DNA of 64,000 nucleotides from Erwinia sp. S63 (GTDB lineage Bacteria > Pseudomonadota > Gammaproteobacteria > Enterobacterales > Enterobacteriaceae): contig NZ_JACVUP010000013.1 of assembly GCF_016625195.1 (NCBI RefSeq), positions 62,001-126,000 of the forward strand, given 5' to 3'. The notes under the pieces are model-generated. The model ran no database searches. It was not told the origin of the DNA and was given only the letters and a program-made list of their open reading frames with translations. A program made the translations under genes and the position numbers. Below, piece by piece: positions 17,673-28,523 of the stretch (the stretch's first letter is position 1; every line of letters starts with the position of its first letter).

Positions 17673-19352
17673 GTGAGTGGAAGTAAACATGCATTGAACT
17701 GGGCCACACTGCTGATTGCTATCCCCGTGGGATTCGTCGCGTCGCTGGTGACCTTAGCGTTTCGCGGCGTCATTGATTTGATTAACCGCCTGCTGTTCAA
17801 CAGCGACAGCGAAATCACTGTGGCGATGCATGTCTGGCCGTGGATCTTCTGGCCGCTGCTGGTGGGCGCGGGCGGTGTGCTGGCGGGGTTCTTCCTGCGC
17901 TATGCCGTGGCGATTGAGAAACAGGAAACGGTTAAAACCGACTATCTCGAAGTGATCAACGCGCGCCTGGATGCGGTGCCGACCAAAACCTCGCTGTTCC
18001 GCGCACTCTCCTCGATTGCCAGTATCGGCAGCGGTGCTTCGATTGGTAAAGAGGGGCCGATGGTGCAGCTCTCCGCGTTGAGTGGCAGCCTGATGGGCCG
18101 CTGGTTCCCGCAGATGCGTAACAGCGATATTGTGGCGATGGCGGCAGCGGCCGGGCTCTCTTCGGTGTACCACGCACCGCTGGCCTCAGCGATATTCGTT
18201 GCTGAAATTGCCTTTGGTATCTCGGCGCTGCAGCGGCTGATCCCGCTGATTGTCGCCTCGGCGGTGGCGGTGATGACCATGTGGTCACTCGGTTTTCGCA
18301 GTGCGCTTTATCCGCTCTCCGAAGCCTTGTTCCAGATGGATATCAGCAGCTTGCTAATGACCATACTGATTGGCGTGGTGGCCGGTTTTGCCGGTTGGTT
18401 GCTGATCAAGTTGATTGCCTGCAGCAAAACGCTATTTGGTCGTATTAAATCATTGCCAGCACGTCTGGGACTCGGCGGCTTAGCGGTGGGTTTTCTGGCG
18501 CTGATCTCCACCGATATTCTGGGCAACGGCTACGAAGTGATCGTAAAAATCATTGATGGGCAGTATGTCCTGGCCGGATTGGTTGGCCTGCTGGTGCTTA
18601 AAACACTGGCCACCACGCTGTCGGTCGGTTCTAACGCGGTGGGTGGCTTATTTACGCCATCATTATTGATAGGTGCCTTGCTCGGCGTGGCGCTGGCACT
18701 GATGGGCGTGATGCTGCATCTGCCGGTCGGCAATACCTTATTATATGCGGCGATTGGCATGGCGGCGGTATTGGCGGCGGTGAGCCAGGCGCCATTGATG
18801 GCGATGCTGATGGTGCTGGAGATGACGCTCAACAGCAGCCTGCTATTCCCGATTATGATCGCCTCAGTGCTGGCCTCAATGGTGGTGTACCGACTGCAAT
18901 CGGTCAGCACCTATCCGGTGGTGAGCAACCACTTTAGCCGCTCGGAAGCTAAATTCGATTTCGATAATATGCGCGTAGATCAGCTGATCATTCCTGGTGC
19001 GGCGCTCCAGCCGGAAGAGTCGGTGGGGCAGGCGCTGGCAGTCAGTTCGCTGAAGCGCGAACGCTATGTGTATGTGATCAACAGTGCGGGGCAGTTCCTG
19101 GGCGTGGTATCGATCCATGATATCTCGCGCAAGGTGCTGTCACAGGAGATCACCCTCGATTCACCGGTCAGCAGCGTGATGGACGATAACTTCCCATGCA
19201 TTTACCAGAACCAGAGTATGCGTGAAGGCTGGGAGGCCTTTGCCCGCGTGACGCTGGAGCGCTTGCCGGTGCTGAACAATCCACAAGAGCGCCGCTTTAT
19301 GGGTGCCTTGACCAAAACCAGTTTGATTCAGAAGGCGCAGGAATTCTTATAA
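17673..19352 (+). CDS. ClC-family chloride channel/transporter with C-terminal CBS region
   Basis: A 559-residue inner-membrane protein. Residues 1 to about 415 form the ClC core, with the chloride-gate motif GKEGP and the later GGLFTPSLLIG motif. The segment after about residue 430 resembles a CBS pair (FLGVVSIHDISRKVL, FMGALTKTSLIQKA), which often binds nucleotides and regulates transport. The E. coli ClcA internal proton-pathway glutamate (Glu203) seems to be replaced: IFVAEIAFG aligns with the EEMRP region and has Ile. This favours a channel-like or uncoupled ClcB-type protein. The start is GTG with a G-rich upstream stretch. Confidence 0.85.
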   Translation: MSGSKHALNWATLLIAIPVGFVASLVTLAFRGVIDLINRLLFNSDSEITVAMHVWPWIFWPLLVGAGGVLAGFFLRYAVAIEKQETVKTDYLEVINARLDAVPTKTSLFRALSSIASIGSGASIGKEGPMVQLSALSGSLMGRWFPQMRNSDIVAMAAAAGLSSVYHAPLASAIFVAEIAFGISALQRLIPLIVASAVAVMTMWSLGFRSALYPLSEALFQMDISSLLMTILIGVVAGFAGWLLIKLIACSKTLFGRIKSLPARLGLGGLAVGFLALISTDILGNGYEVIVKIIDGQYVLAGLVGLLVLKTLATTLSVGSNAVGGLFTPSLLIGALLGVALALMGVMLHLPVGNTLLYAAIGMAAVLAAVSQAPLMAMLMVLEMTLNSSLLFPIMIASVLASMVVYRLQSVSTYPVVSNHFSRSEAKFDFDNMRVDQLIIPGAALQPEESVGQALAVSSLKRERYVYVINSAGQFLGVVSIHDISRKVLSQEITLDSPVSSVMDDNFPCIYQNQSMREGWEAFARVTLERLPVLNNPQERRFMGALTKTSLIQKAQEFL

Positions 19353-19356
19353 CAAC

Positions 19357-19376
19357 AGCGCCCGGTTAAGGGCGCT
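19357..19376. terminator. hairpin between the ClC gene and ridA
   Basis: AGCGCCC / GGGCGCT with a 6-nt loop, between convergent genes; no strong T run. Confidence 0.5.
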
Positions 19377-19385
19377 GCCAGCCAT

Positions 19386-19766
19386 TTAGCGAATGGCGTA
19401 GGTTTCGATTTCCACTCTCTGCCAGGTTCGCAGCATCGAATCCACCTGCACAATGGTGCTGGCCGGGCGGATGGTGCCAAAGGTCTCGAGGTGCGCCTGC
19501 GCCACTTTATCCGCATCATTCATATCGCGCACATACACCACGGTGCGCACCACATCCTCCATTTCCATATCCGCCTGATGCACCACCTTAGTAATGGTGC
19601 TGAGGATGGATTTGGTCTGCTCATAGGCATCCGCTTTTTCAAAATCCGGCGTTGCGCAGGTGCCGGAAATATGCAGCTGATTATCAGCCTTCACGGCACG
19701 TGAGTAGCCAAATACGGCTTCATAGGCGCCGCCAGAGGAAATCTTCACTTTAGGGGTTGGGCTCAT
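19386..19766 (-). CDS. RidA family protein
   Basis: A 126-residue protein of the RidA/YjgF/UK114 family; members hydrolyse reactive imines/enamines or act as deaminases in catabolic operons. Visible are AYSRAV-type YSRAVKADNQLHISGT near the N-terminus and the arginine-containing signature RPASTIVQVDSML. The start at 19766 is chosen because GGAGAAC lies upstream; an in-frame ATG four codons earlier overlaps that site. It is the last gene of a leftward cluster (LysR, monooxygenase, SDR, MHS transporter), suggesting clean-up of a reactive intermediate in that pathway. Confidence 0.88.
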   Translation of the reverse strand: MSPTPKVKISSGGAYEAVFGYSRAVKADNQLHISGTCATPDFEKADAYEQTKSILSTITKVVHQADMEMEDVVRTVVYVRDMNDADKVAQAHLETFGTIRPASTIVQVDSMLRTWQRVEIETYAIR

Positions 19767-19790
19767 AACGTTCTCCATTAAAACTGAGGG

Positions 19791-21149
19791 TTAGGTGGGT
19801 AAGGGTTTTCCAGTGCGATCGTGCATTTTCCACAGCGCCAGTAAGCCAAGCACGGCGCCGCCGATCAGATAGAACGCGGGGATTAACGTGATGCCGGTCT
19901 GCTGGATCAGCCAGGTATTGATCAGCGGCGCGGTGCCGCCGAGCAGTGAAACCGACAGGTTGTAGCTGATGGCAAAACAGCTGTAGCGCACGGTACTGCC
20001 AAACAGTGACGTCAGGGTGGCGGGAATGGTGCCCTCAAAGAACAGCATGCCCAGCAGCAGTACCGTCATGCCGATGACAATCGCTGCCATGCCGTGGCTT
20101 TGCAGTGCCCAAAACACCGGAATGGCGGAAATGATGATCAGAACACTGCCGATGGTGAGCATGCGCTTACGACCGAAGCGATCGCCCAGCATGCCGAACA
20201 CCGGAATAAACAGCAGCAGTGCCAACGTGGCAATCAACGACAGATTGGCGCTGAACGTTTCTGACATGCCCATAAAGCTCACCAGATAACTCGGGATATA
20301 GCCCAGCACGATGTAGTAATTGATATTGAAAGCCGCCACCAGGCCTGCGCAGCGCAGCAACTGGGGCCACTCTTTGAGGATCAGTGCCCACAAAGACGGC
20401 GCCCGTGCCGTGGCTTTAGCTTTACCGGCCTGCATTTCACGGAATACCGGCGTTTCATCGACATGCAGGCGGATAAACAGCGCCACGATGCCCATCAGTC
20501 CGGCAATCACAAAGGGGACGCGCCAGCCCCATGCCACCATGGTGTTTTCGCCTAACACACTACTGATCACGTTCACAATGATGCCGCCCACCAGGAAGCC
20601 GGCGATGTTGCCGAACTCCAGCCAGCTGGTGAAGAAGGTGCGACGTTTATCAGGGCTGTGTTCGGCGATAAAAATGCAGGACCCACCGTATTCGCCGCCG
20701 GTAGAGAGCCCTTGTAGCATGCGCATCACCACCAGCAGAATCGGCGCAGCGATGCCAATGCTGTGATAGCTGGGGATCATGGCGATACACAAGGTGGCCA
20801 GCGACATCATGCTGATACTCAACACTAATGCGGTACGGCGGCCAAACCGGTCACCGATCGGGCCAAACAGGAAACCGCCGAGTGGGCGAATCAGAAAACC
20901 GGCGGCAAAAGCCGCATAAATCGCAATCAGTTCGTTATAGCTGTTGGTGGTGGGGAAAAAGACTTTCGCCATGATCATCGCCATGGAGGAGTAAATGGCA
21001 AAATCGAACCACTCCACCATGTTGCCCAGCGTCACCCCGGTTACGGCTTTGGTGAGTTGCCCCTGGCGCGACATCTGGCGTGAGGGAGTTCGGTCCTTTA
21101 CAAATCGTACAGCTCCATTAAGCGATGGACTTATTGTGTTTTCTTTCAT
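19791..21149 (-). CDS. MFS transporter, metabolite:H+ symporter (MHS) family
   Basis: A 452-residue proton-coupled importer of the ProP/ShiA/KgtP type. It has 12 predicted helices and the family hallmarks NMVEWFDFAIYSSMA in helix 1, RPLGGFLFGPIGDRFGRR in loop 2-3 and LQGLSTGGEYGGS in helix 4. Members move carboxylates, betaines or similar small anions; the substrate here is not determined. AGGG precedes the ATG. It lies between the SDR and ridA genes, all transcribed leftward, and probably imports the substrate of the monooxygenase. Confidence 0.88.
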   Translation of the reverse strand: MKENTISPSLNGAVRFVKDRTPSRQMSRQGQLTKAVTGVTLGNMVEWFDFAIYSSMAMIMAKVFFPTTNSYNELIAIYAAFAAGFLIRPLGGFLFGPIGDRFGRRTALVLSISMMSLATLCIAMIPSYHSIGIAAPILLVVMRMLQGLSTGGEYGGSCIFIAEHSPDKRRTFFTSWLEFGNIAGFLVGGIIVNVISSVLGENTMVAWGWRVPFVIAGLMGIVALFIRLHVDETPVFREMQAGKAKATARAPSLWALILKEWPQLLRCAGLVAAFNINYYIVLGYIPSYLVSFMGMSETFSANLSLIATLALLLFIPVFGMLGDRFGRKRMLTIGSVLIIISAIPVFWALQSHGMAAIVIGMTVLLLGMLFFEGTIPATLTSLFGSTVRYSCFAISYNLSVSLLGGTAPLINTWLIQQTGITLIPAFYLIGGAVLGLLALWKMHDRTGKPLPT

Positions 21150-21196
21150 TGTCTTACCCTGTCTGATTGAAGTGGAGTACGACGTCTGTAAAAGGG

Positions 21197-21895
21197 TTAG
21201 CGCATGTAGCTTCCCCCGGAAATCACCAGCGTTTCACCGGTGACGTAGCCTGGTTGTGCGCCCAGATGCCACACCCAGTCGGCGATTTCTGTCACGCTGG
21301 CGGCGCGTTGCAGCGGCACCGACTTCACGCCTTCATGAATACGTCCGCTTTTTAAGGTGCCTTCGGTTTCCACCCAGCCGGGAGCGATGGCATTGACCAC
21401 GATGCCTTGACCCACCAGCTCAATCGCCAGCGATTTGACCAGAGAAACCACCGCGGCTTTCGATGCGCTGTACAGCAGTTGCGAAGGGGATACAGCGAAA
21501 GCATCCACCGAGGCGAACAGCAGGAAAGCGCCGCCCTGGGGGCTAATAAATTCACTGGCGACTTTGGCCATGTTGACGCTGCCAAGTACGTTGACATCAA
21601 AGATCAGCCGATAAAGGGCGTCGGTGCTGCTTTCCAATGTTGAGGTGGGGAAGATGCCGGCAGCGTTGATCATCGCGTGGATGTGCCGTCCCTCTAGTGC
21701 CGTGGCAACGGCCTCGCGCAGTGCGGCATATTGCGTGATATCTGCGGTTACGGCAGTAATGCCCGGTTGGTGTGCCATCTCACAACGATCGATGGCGATC
21801 ACTTCCCATTCCTCATGCTTGAATTTCTCCATCACCGCTTTGCCCATACCGGAAGCGGCACCGGTCACCAACACCACAGGTTTTTGTGATTGCAT
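21197..21895 (-). CDS. short-chain dehydrogenase/reductase
   Basis: A 232-residue classical SDR with the nucleotide-binding TGAASGMGKAV motif (residues 11-21), an NAAG motif and the catalytic YSASK. The C-terminal end GYVTGETLVISGGS is typical of NAD(P)-dependent alcohol or keto-acid dehydrogenases. The substrate is unknown. It starts 15 bp after the monooxygenase stop codon and is followed 47 bp later by the MHS transporter, so they are probably cotranscribed. Confidence 0.88.
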   Translation of the reverse strand: MQSQKPVVLVTGAASGMGKAVMEKFKHEEWEVIAIDRCEMAHQPGITAVTADITQYAALREAVATALEGRHIHAMINAAGIFPTSTLESSTDALYRLIFDVNVLGSVNMAKVASEFISPQGGAFLLFASVDAFAVSPSQLLYSASKAAVVSLVKSLAIELVGQGIVVNAIAPGWVETEGTLKSGRIHEGVKSVPLQRAASVTEIADWVWHLGAQPGYVTGETLVISGGSYMR

Positions 21896-21910
21896 TCTGT
21901 GTTACTCCGA

Positions 21911-23200
21911 TCAAGCCATCAGGGTGGAAGGGTGCTTCGGGGCGATGCTGACTTTCTCCAGCAGCTCCAGCGTGCGCCAGGTCTCCTCAAGATTCTCCAG
22001 CCACAGGCGACGCACAATATCGATACGCGAATCGGGCTGCTGCTGGGTGGCAAGCAGATGGCTCAGGTTGCTGATACCCTGTTCGCGCAGCTGCAACATG
22101 CGGGCGATCAGTCGGGTTTGCAGGCAATAAGTTGGCCACTGCGGGCCACGCGGTGCGGCGAGTCCGACGAAGTAGAGGTTTTCCAGCGAGGTCGGCAGCG
22201 TCATGGCGGCGGTGCGTAAAGGCACGCCATCCTGCCACTCCAGTAAACTGTCATCGAGGAACGGCAAGCGCGTATTGAAACCCGTCGCCCACAAAATGCT
22301 GTCGTAGTCCGCCTGGCTGCCATCGCTAAACGTGACGGTTTTACCGCTGATGCTGTCGATGCCAGGACGCACGCTAATGCGGCCATGCTGGATCCAGTAC
22401 ATCAGCAGGGTATTCACCACCGGTGGCTGTTTTTCCAGATCCCAGCTTTCCGGTTCGGGCATGCCGGGATAATTCTCCCAGCGCCCCAATGAAATCATCG
22501 TCAGCACCTGAGTGAAGGCATTTTGCAATTCGGGAGGCAGGTCGTTGAGGAACGGGATTTCGGCACGCGGTACGCCCAGCAGCGCTTTGGGCTGGAACAC
22601 CTGGCCGCGACGAATCACGATATCGGTCATCAGGCGGTGCTGCGCCGCGTCTACGGCCAAATCACAACCGGAGTTGCCGCAGCCCACAACCAGTACTTTG
22701 CCTTGCAGCTGTTCAGTGTTGCGATACTGGCCCGAGTGTAGCGAAATGCCGCTAAAATTCTGTGCCTGCGGCGGGAAAGCGCAATCCCAAAGATGGCCGT
22801 TAGCGACCAGCACGCCAGCATAGACATGGGGTTTGCCATTGACGGTGACACGCCAGCCGTCACTGCCTGCATGACCCAGCGGCTCTATGCGATCTACGCT
22901 GCTGTTGAAACGGATCTGCTGGCGCAGATTAAAGTGATCGGCATAGCTATCAATGTATTCACGTACCTGATCGCGGCTGGGATAAACCGGCCACGCTTCT
23001 GGCATGGGGAAGCCATCGAATCCTGACGATTTCTTAGGTGTAATGAGATGAAGCGCATCGTAATCGTGATGCCAGTGACCGCCCACCCGATCGCTTTTTT
23101 CGAAGCAATCGGCGGTAATACCCTGTTCCTGCAGAGTGCGCAGTGCTGCCAGTCCGGCGGCACCCGCACCAATCACACAATAGCGAGCCTGGGATGTCAT
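21911..23200 (-). CDS. flavin-containing monooxygenase
   Basis: A 429-residue class B flavoprotein monooxygenase. It has an N-terminal FAD motif (CVIGAGAAGLAALRTL), the FMO identifying motif FxGxxxHxxxY as FSGISLHSGQY, a second NADPH-binding GCGNSGCDLA motif and the late ATGFN motif. It would oxygenate a soft nucleophile (N or S), or possibly a ketone, with O2 and NADPH. It is shorter and different in sequence from characterised trimethylamine monooxygenases, so the substrate is open. The start at 23200 follows GGAGAG. It is the first structural gene after the lysR-type gene. Confidence 0.85.
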   Translation of the reverse strand: MTSQARYCVIGAGAAGLAALRTLQEQGITADCFEKSDRVGGHWHHDYDALHLITPKKSSGFDGFPMPEAWPVYPSRDQVREYIDSYADHFNLRQQIRFNSSVDRIEPLGHAGSDGWRVTVNGKPHVYAGVLVANGHLWDCAFPPQAQNFSGISLHSGQYRNTEQLQGKVLVVGCGNSGCDLAVDAAQHRLMTDIVIRRGQVFQPKALLGVPRAEIPFLNDLPPELQNAFTQVLTMISLGRWENYPGMPEPESWDLEKQPPVVNTLLMYWIQHGRISVRPGIDSISGKTVTFSDGSQADYDSILWATGFNTRLPFLDDSLLEWQDGVPLRTAAMTLPTSLENLYFVGLAAPRGPQWPTYCLQTRLIARMLQLREQGISNLSHLLATQQQPDSRIDIVRRLWLENLEETWRTLELLEKVSIAPKHPSTLMA

Positions 23201-23298
23201 ACGTCTCTCCTGCAAAGTTTTTGCAACATTGGGGTAACGTGATTGACATAGTTTTAAGCGGCTATTTGCGCAGAATGAATAGGGTTATGATTTTGGTT

Positions 23299-23319
23299 CA
23301 TATAGGTTTGCCCTATATG
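23299..23319. promoter_or_regulatory. perfect inverted repeat, probable LysR-type operator
   Basis: CATATAGG-TTTGC-CCTATATG is a perfect 8-bp dyad with 5-nt spacing and contains a T-N11-A pattern. It lies in the 131-bp gap between the lysR-type gene and the monooxygenase start. No T run follows it on the minus strand, so it is not a terminator. Confidence 0.55.
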
Positions 23320-23331
23320 CACGCTCAGCCA

Positions 23332-24255
23332 TTAGCATTCGATATGGCTGTAAGTGGATTGCACCTCCTGCAAATAACGGCGCATCAGCTGCATCATTTC
23401 GCGAGTGGCAGCAGAAATGGCGGTGTCAGCACGGTGAATAAAGGCAAACACCTCAAAAGCGGGCGGTTCGATGGGCACCCATTTCAGCTTATCGCCGTAT
23501 CCGAGGTGGTGCAGGATCGGACGCGTAGCGATAAGATCTCCTAATCCCCTCGCGGCCAATTCCAGTGCAGTTGCCTGATGTTCCACTTCAATAATCGGTT
23601 CCAGCCGGGCACCAATCTCCTGAGCACGCTGATTGAGCAGACGACGGATCGGATCGCTGGTGTGCCATGTGGCTTCACTGAATATCAGCGGTGCCTGTAA
23701 TAAGGCATGAATATCCTTCGGCCCGTACAAGCGCGCTTCACTCGCCGAGATATAGCCAATTTGCGTTGACCAGACCGGTTCACTGACCACCAGATTTTTA
23801 TTATTCACCGGCAGCATCACTAGCCCGGCTTCAATCTCGCCATCAATCACCGAGCGCGCCACGTCCGAAGAGTTGGTGCCGGTTAAACGCAGACGCACGC
23901 CGGGATAACGGGCGCGGAACTCGCAAATCAGATCGGCGAGAAAATATTGGTAGGCAGAACTGAAGGTGCCGAAAGATGCCAGTCCGCCTTTCAGCTCGCG
24001 CACGGACTGCACCGCTTCATAACCTCGTTTGGCCGCCTGCACGGTTGCGCGCGCATGAGGCTCAAGGCGTAAACCGGCATCGGTCAATATCAGGCGACGG
24101 TTGGTGCGAATAAACAGATGGGTGCCCATTTCGCTTTCCAGTCGCAGGATCTGATCGGAAAGGGAGGGCTGAGAGATCTCTAAAGACTCGGCGGCCTTGG
24201 ACATGGTGCCCAGATCAATCGCCGCCAGAAAATAGTGTAATTGTTGGAGTGTCAT
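23332..24255 (-). CDS. LysR family transcriptional regulator
   Basis: A 307-residue LTTR: N-terminal winged helix-turn-helix (MTLQQLHYFLAAIDLGTMSKAAESLEISQPSLSDQILRLE, about residues 1-60) and a periplasmic-binding-protein-like effector domain. It is transcribed in the same direction as the monooxygenase-SDR-MHS-RidA genes that follow, and a perfect dyad separates them. The simplest reading is a local regulator of that cluster. The effector is unknown. Confidence 0.88.
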   Translation of the reverse strand: MTLQQLHYFLAAIDLGTMSKAAESLEISQPSLSDQILRLESEMGTHLFIRTNRRLILTDAGLRLEPHARATVQAAKRGYEAVQSVRELKGGLASFGTFSSAYQYFLADLICEFRARYPGVRLRLTGTNSSDVARSVIDGEIEAGLVMLPVNNKNLVVSEPVWSTQIGYISASEARLYGPKDIHALLQAPLIFSEATWHTSDPIRRLLNQRAQEIGARLEPIIEVEHQATALELAARGLGDLIATRPILHHLGYGDKLKWVPIEPPAFEVFAFIHRADTAISAATREMMQLMRRYLQEVQSTYSHIEC

Positions 24256-24345
24256 CGTTTTTAGCCCAGCAGGTGAGAAGTCGAGGCCGATCTAAGACAC
24301 TCCTGAGCATATGCGCTGAGGGGAAAATTGCAACGAAATGAATCG

Positions 24346-24846
24346 CTAAGCCGCGTTACCGCGCATCGCCTGATCCGTCATCCACAGACGCGCATCAAAC
24401 TCCAGCTGGTGGTAATCCGGCTCCATATGGCAGCAAAGCTGGTAAAACGCTTTGTCGTGATCCTTCTCTTTCAGGTGCGCCAGTTCGTGCACCACGATCA
24501 TGCGCAGGAAAGGTTCCGGTGCCAGACGGAAAAAAGTGGAGATGCGAATCTCGGCTTTGGCTTTGAGATTGCCACCCTGCACGCGCGAGATGGCGGTGTG
24601 CAGGCCAAGCGCATGTTTCATCACCTTTATTTTGTTATCCCAGATGACTTTGCTCACTGGCGGCGCGCTGCGCATATAGCGGCTTTTCATCGCCTGGGTG
24701 TAATCATACAGCGCCCGATCGCTGACAACATTATGGGTGTCGGGATAGCGTTCCTGTAAGAAGCTGCCTAATCGCTGATTATCGATCAGCAACTGCACCT
24801 GTTCGAGGATGTTTTCAGGGTAACCCTGCAGATAGATTAATGACAT
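24346..24846 (-). CDS. ygjP: YgjP-like metallopeptidase-fold protein (UTP pyrophosphatase in E. coli)
   Basis: A 166-residue protein of the YgjP/DUF45 (M48-like) family. It has the zinc-binding [11 protein letters not shown] motif near residues 118-128, followed by the family block [20 protein letters not shown]. coli YgjP has been reported to hydrolyse UTP to UMP and is essentially collinear with this protein. It is divergent from rlmG with about 80 bp between the start codons, as in E. coli. Confidence 0.9.
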   Translation of the reverse strand: MSLIYLQGYPENILEQVQLLIDNQRLGSFLQERYPDTHNVVSDRALYDYTQAMKSRYMRSAPPVSKVIWDNKIKVMKHALGLHTAISRVQGGNLKAKAEIRISTFFRLAPEPFLRMIVVHELAHLKEKDHDKAFYQLCCHMEPDYHQLEFDARLWMTDQAMRGNAA

Positions 24847-24927
24847 TGGGATTCCCGACGAAAGACAGTATACTGCGCCCCCTTTTTAGGGCGAAAATCG
24901 CGCAAAGTGTACCACGCCGGAGATTCC

Positions 24928-26046
24928 ATGAGCCAATTTGAACTGCCCCATCGCACGCTGACATTACAGCGCTTCCCGCCTATGCGTGAAGAAAGCCCGT
25001 TACAGGCGTGGGATTCCGCCGATGAATATCTGCTGCAGCAAGAACTGCCAGAAGGACCGGTGCTGGTGTTCAACGACAGCTTTGGTGCGCTGACCTGCGG
25101 ACTGAATGGCCGTGAAGTGTGGCACGTGAGTGACTCGCTGCTGAGCGAGCAGGCGGCGAAGCAGAACCTGCGTCTCAATGAGATGGATGAAGATCAGGTG
25201 CACTTTATCGATAGCCTGGCGCCGCTGCCTGCTGCGCCTGCCGTCGTGCTGATTAAAATCCCGAAAACGCTGGCCCTGCTGGAGCACCAGCTGCGCGCGC
25301 TGCGCAAAGTGATCACGGCTGATACGCTGATCCTTGGCGCGGCCAAAGCCAAAGATATTCATAACTCCACGCAGCAGCTGTTTGATCGCATTCTCGGTGA
25401 GAGCAAAACCTCGCTGGCGTGGAAAAAAGCCCGCCTGATTTACTGCAACTTCACGGCACCAGCACTGCCCGACGCGCCCGAAACCACCGTGTGGCCGTTG
25501 GACACCACGGATTACCAGATCCACAACCATGCCAACGTGTTCTCACGTGGATCGCTGGATGTGGGCGCGCGCTTCTTTTTAGATCATCTGCCGTTTGATA
25601 TTGAAGGTGAGATCCTCGATCTCGGCTGCGGCAACGGTGTGGTTGGTTTGATGGCGCTGGAGCAGAACCCGCAGGCGGACGTGCTGTTCTATGATGAATC
25701 TTACATGGCCGTGGCGTCCAGTAAGCTCAACGTGGAAGTGAACCGTCCGCAGGATCTGGCACGCTGCCAGTTCCGCGTCAACAACGTGCTGAGTGGCTTC
25801 CCGTCGGATCGCCTGCACGCGGTGCTGTGCAACCCGCCGTTCCATCAGCAGCACGCGGTAACCGATCATCTGGCCTGGCAAATGCTGCGCGATGCCAAAC
25901 GTTGCCTGCAGTATGGCGGCGAGTTGCGCATTGTTGGCAACCGCCACCTCGGTTATCACGTCAAAATGAAAAAGCTGTTTGGCAACTGCGAGCTGGTGGC
26001 GTCAAACGCCAAGTTCGTGGTGCTGCGTTCGGTCAAACTGCGTTAA
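24928..26046 (+). CDS. rlmG: 23S rRNA m2G1835 methyltransferase RlmG
   Basis: Methylates G1835 of 23S rRNA at N2 with S-adenosylmethionine. The 372-residue protein has an N-terminal degenerate methyltransferase-like domain and a C-terminal catalytic domain with the SAM motif [13 protein letters not shown] and the catalytic NPPFHQQHA near residue 300. The start at 24928 ([17 protein letters not shown]) is taken from the family; an in-frame ATG 21 bp upstream is less likely. The stop codon directly abuts the end of the convergent fadH gene with no intergenic DNA. Confidence 0.94.
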   Translation: MSQFELPHRTLTLQRFPPMREESPLQAWDSADEYLLQQELPEGPVLVFNDSFGALTCGLNGREVWHVSDSLLSEQAAKQNLRLNEMDEDQVHFIDSLAPLPAAPAVVLIKIPKTLALLEHQLRALRKVITADTLILGAAKAKDIHNSTQQLFDRILGESKTSLAWKKARLIYCNFTAPALPDAPETTVWPLDTTDYQIHNHANVFSRGSLDVGARFFLDHLPFDIEGEILDLGCGNGVVGLMALEQNPQADVLFYDESYMAVASSKLNVEVNRPQDLARCQFRVNNVLSGFPSDRLHAVLCNPPFHQQHAVTDHLAWQMLRDAKRCLQYGGELRIVGNRHLGYHVKMKKLFGNCELVASNAKFVVLRSVKLR

Positions 26047-28080
<2,034 letters not shown>

Positions 28081-28141
28081 TTAACTTTAGCGGGAATTGG
28101 AAGGGATGGAAATTCGCGGTGTTCAGGCTGTGAGAAACCTC

Positions 28142-28440
28142 AAAAAAAGCAGGGCGACAGGTCGCAGGCGAAAGGTTCGGAACGCTTTCGTCTGGCACGG
28201 GAAGAGACCTGTACACCCTGAAACAGCTTGAAGATGAGGGCTAATGAATTAGCTCTATAGTTATGACTCCTGTCAGACTCAATCCAGACGACTTTCCCGG
28301 GTGAGGGTGCGGCGATAATGGCACAGCTCGATCCACCTTTTCCCCAAGACTGGTCTTGGTTTTTCCCGGCAAACAGTGATCCCGCTTCCATCTTCTGTAC
28401 GAGCAGTTCACGTTCCAGGTAACAGCTATTTCGTAACATG
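28142..28440 (-). ncRNA. candidate non-coding RNA upstream of fadH
   Basis: In the 473-bp gap between fadH and idnD the minus strand ends in a strong two-tier hairpin. The outer stem CAGGG..ACAGGTC pairs with GACCTGT..CCCTG (28150-28220). An inner stem CAGACGAAAG / CTTTCGCCTG sits on top, and seven T follow directly (28142-28148). No coding frame in that direction looks real, so a short RNA ending here is plausible. Its 5' end is unknown; 28440 is a guess near the CRP-like site. About nine GGA triplets occur in it, but without clear hairpin-loop placement. Confidence 0.35.
28344..28363 (+). terminator. terminator-like palindrome in the fadH-idnD gap
   Basis: CCAAGACTGGTCTTGG is a perfect 16-nt palindrome followed on the plus strand by five T. 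No plus-strand gene precedes it, so its role is unclear. Confidence 0.35.
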
Positions 28441-28446
28441 ATTTAG

Positions 28447-28462
28447 AGTGATCTGGTTCACA
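28447..28462. promoter_or_regulatory. CRP-like site upstream of idnD
   Basis: AGTGA-TCTGGT-TCACA matches the CRP consensus in 9 of 10 core bases, 62 bp before the idnD start. CRP activation of idn genes is known in E. coli. Two direct GTAACA hexamers lie just upstream; they do not form the ATGTTA-N4-TAACAT palindrome expected for GntR/IdnR. Confidence 0.5.
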
Positions 28463-28523
28463 GTTTTCAGCGCCCGATCCCGCTTTGATAGCCCCCATTG
28501 CAACAGCAACAAATGGGGAAACC

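Noticed and set aside
28142-28440. CsrB/CsrC-type CsrA-sponge RNA
   Set aside because: There are many GGA triplets, but they are not placed in repeated hairpin loops with the CAGGATG context, and the locus is not a known csrB or csrC site. Kept only as an unspecified RNA candidate.
28418-28440. IdnR/GntR operator upstream of idnD
   Set aside because: Two GTAACA hexamers are direct, not inverted, and do not fit the ATGTTA-N4-TAACAT pattern.
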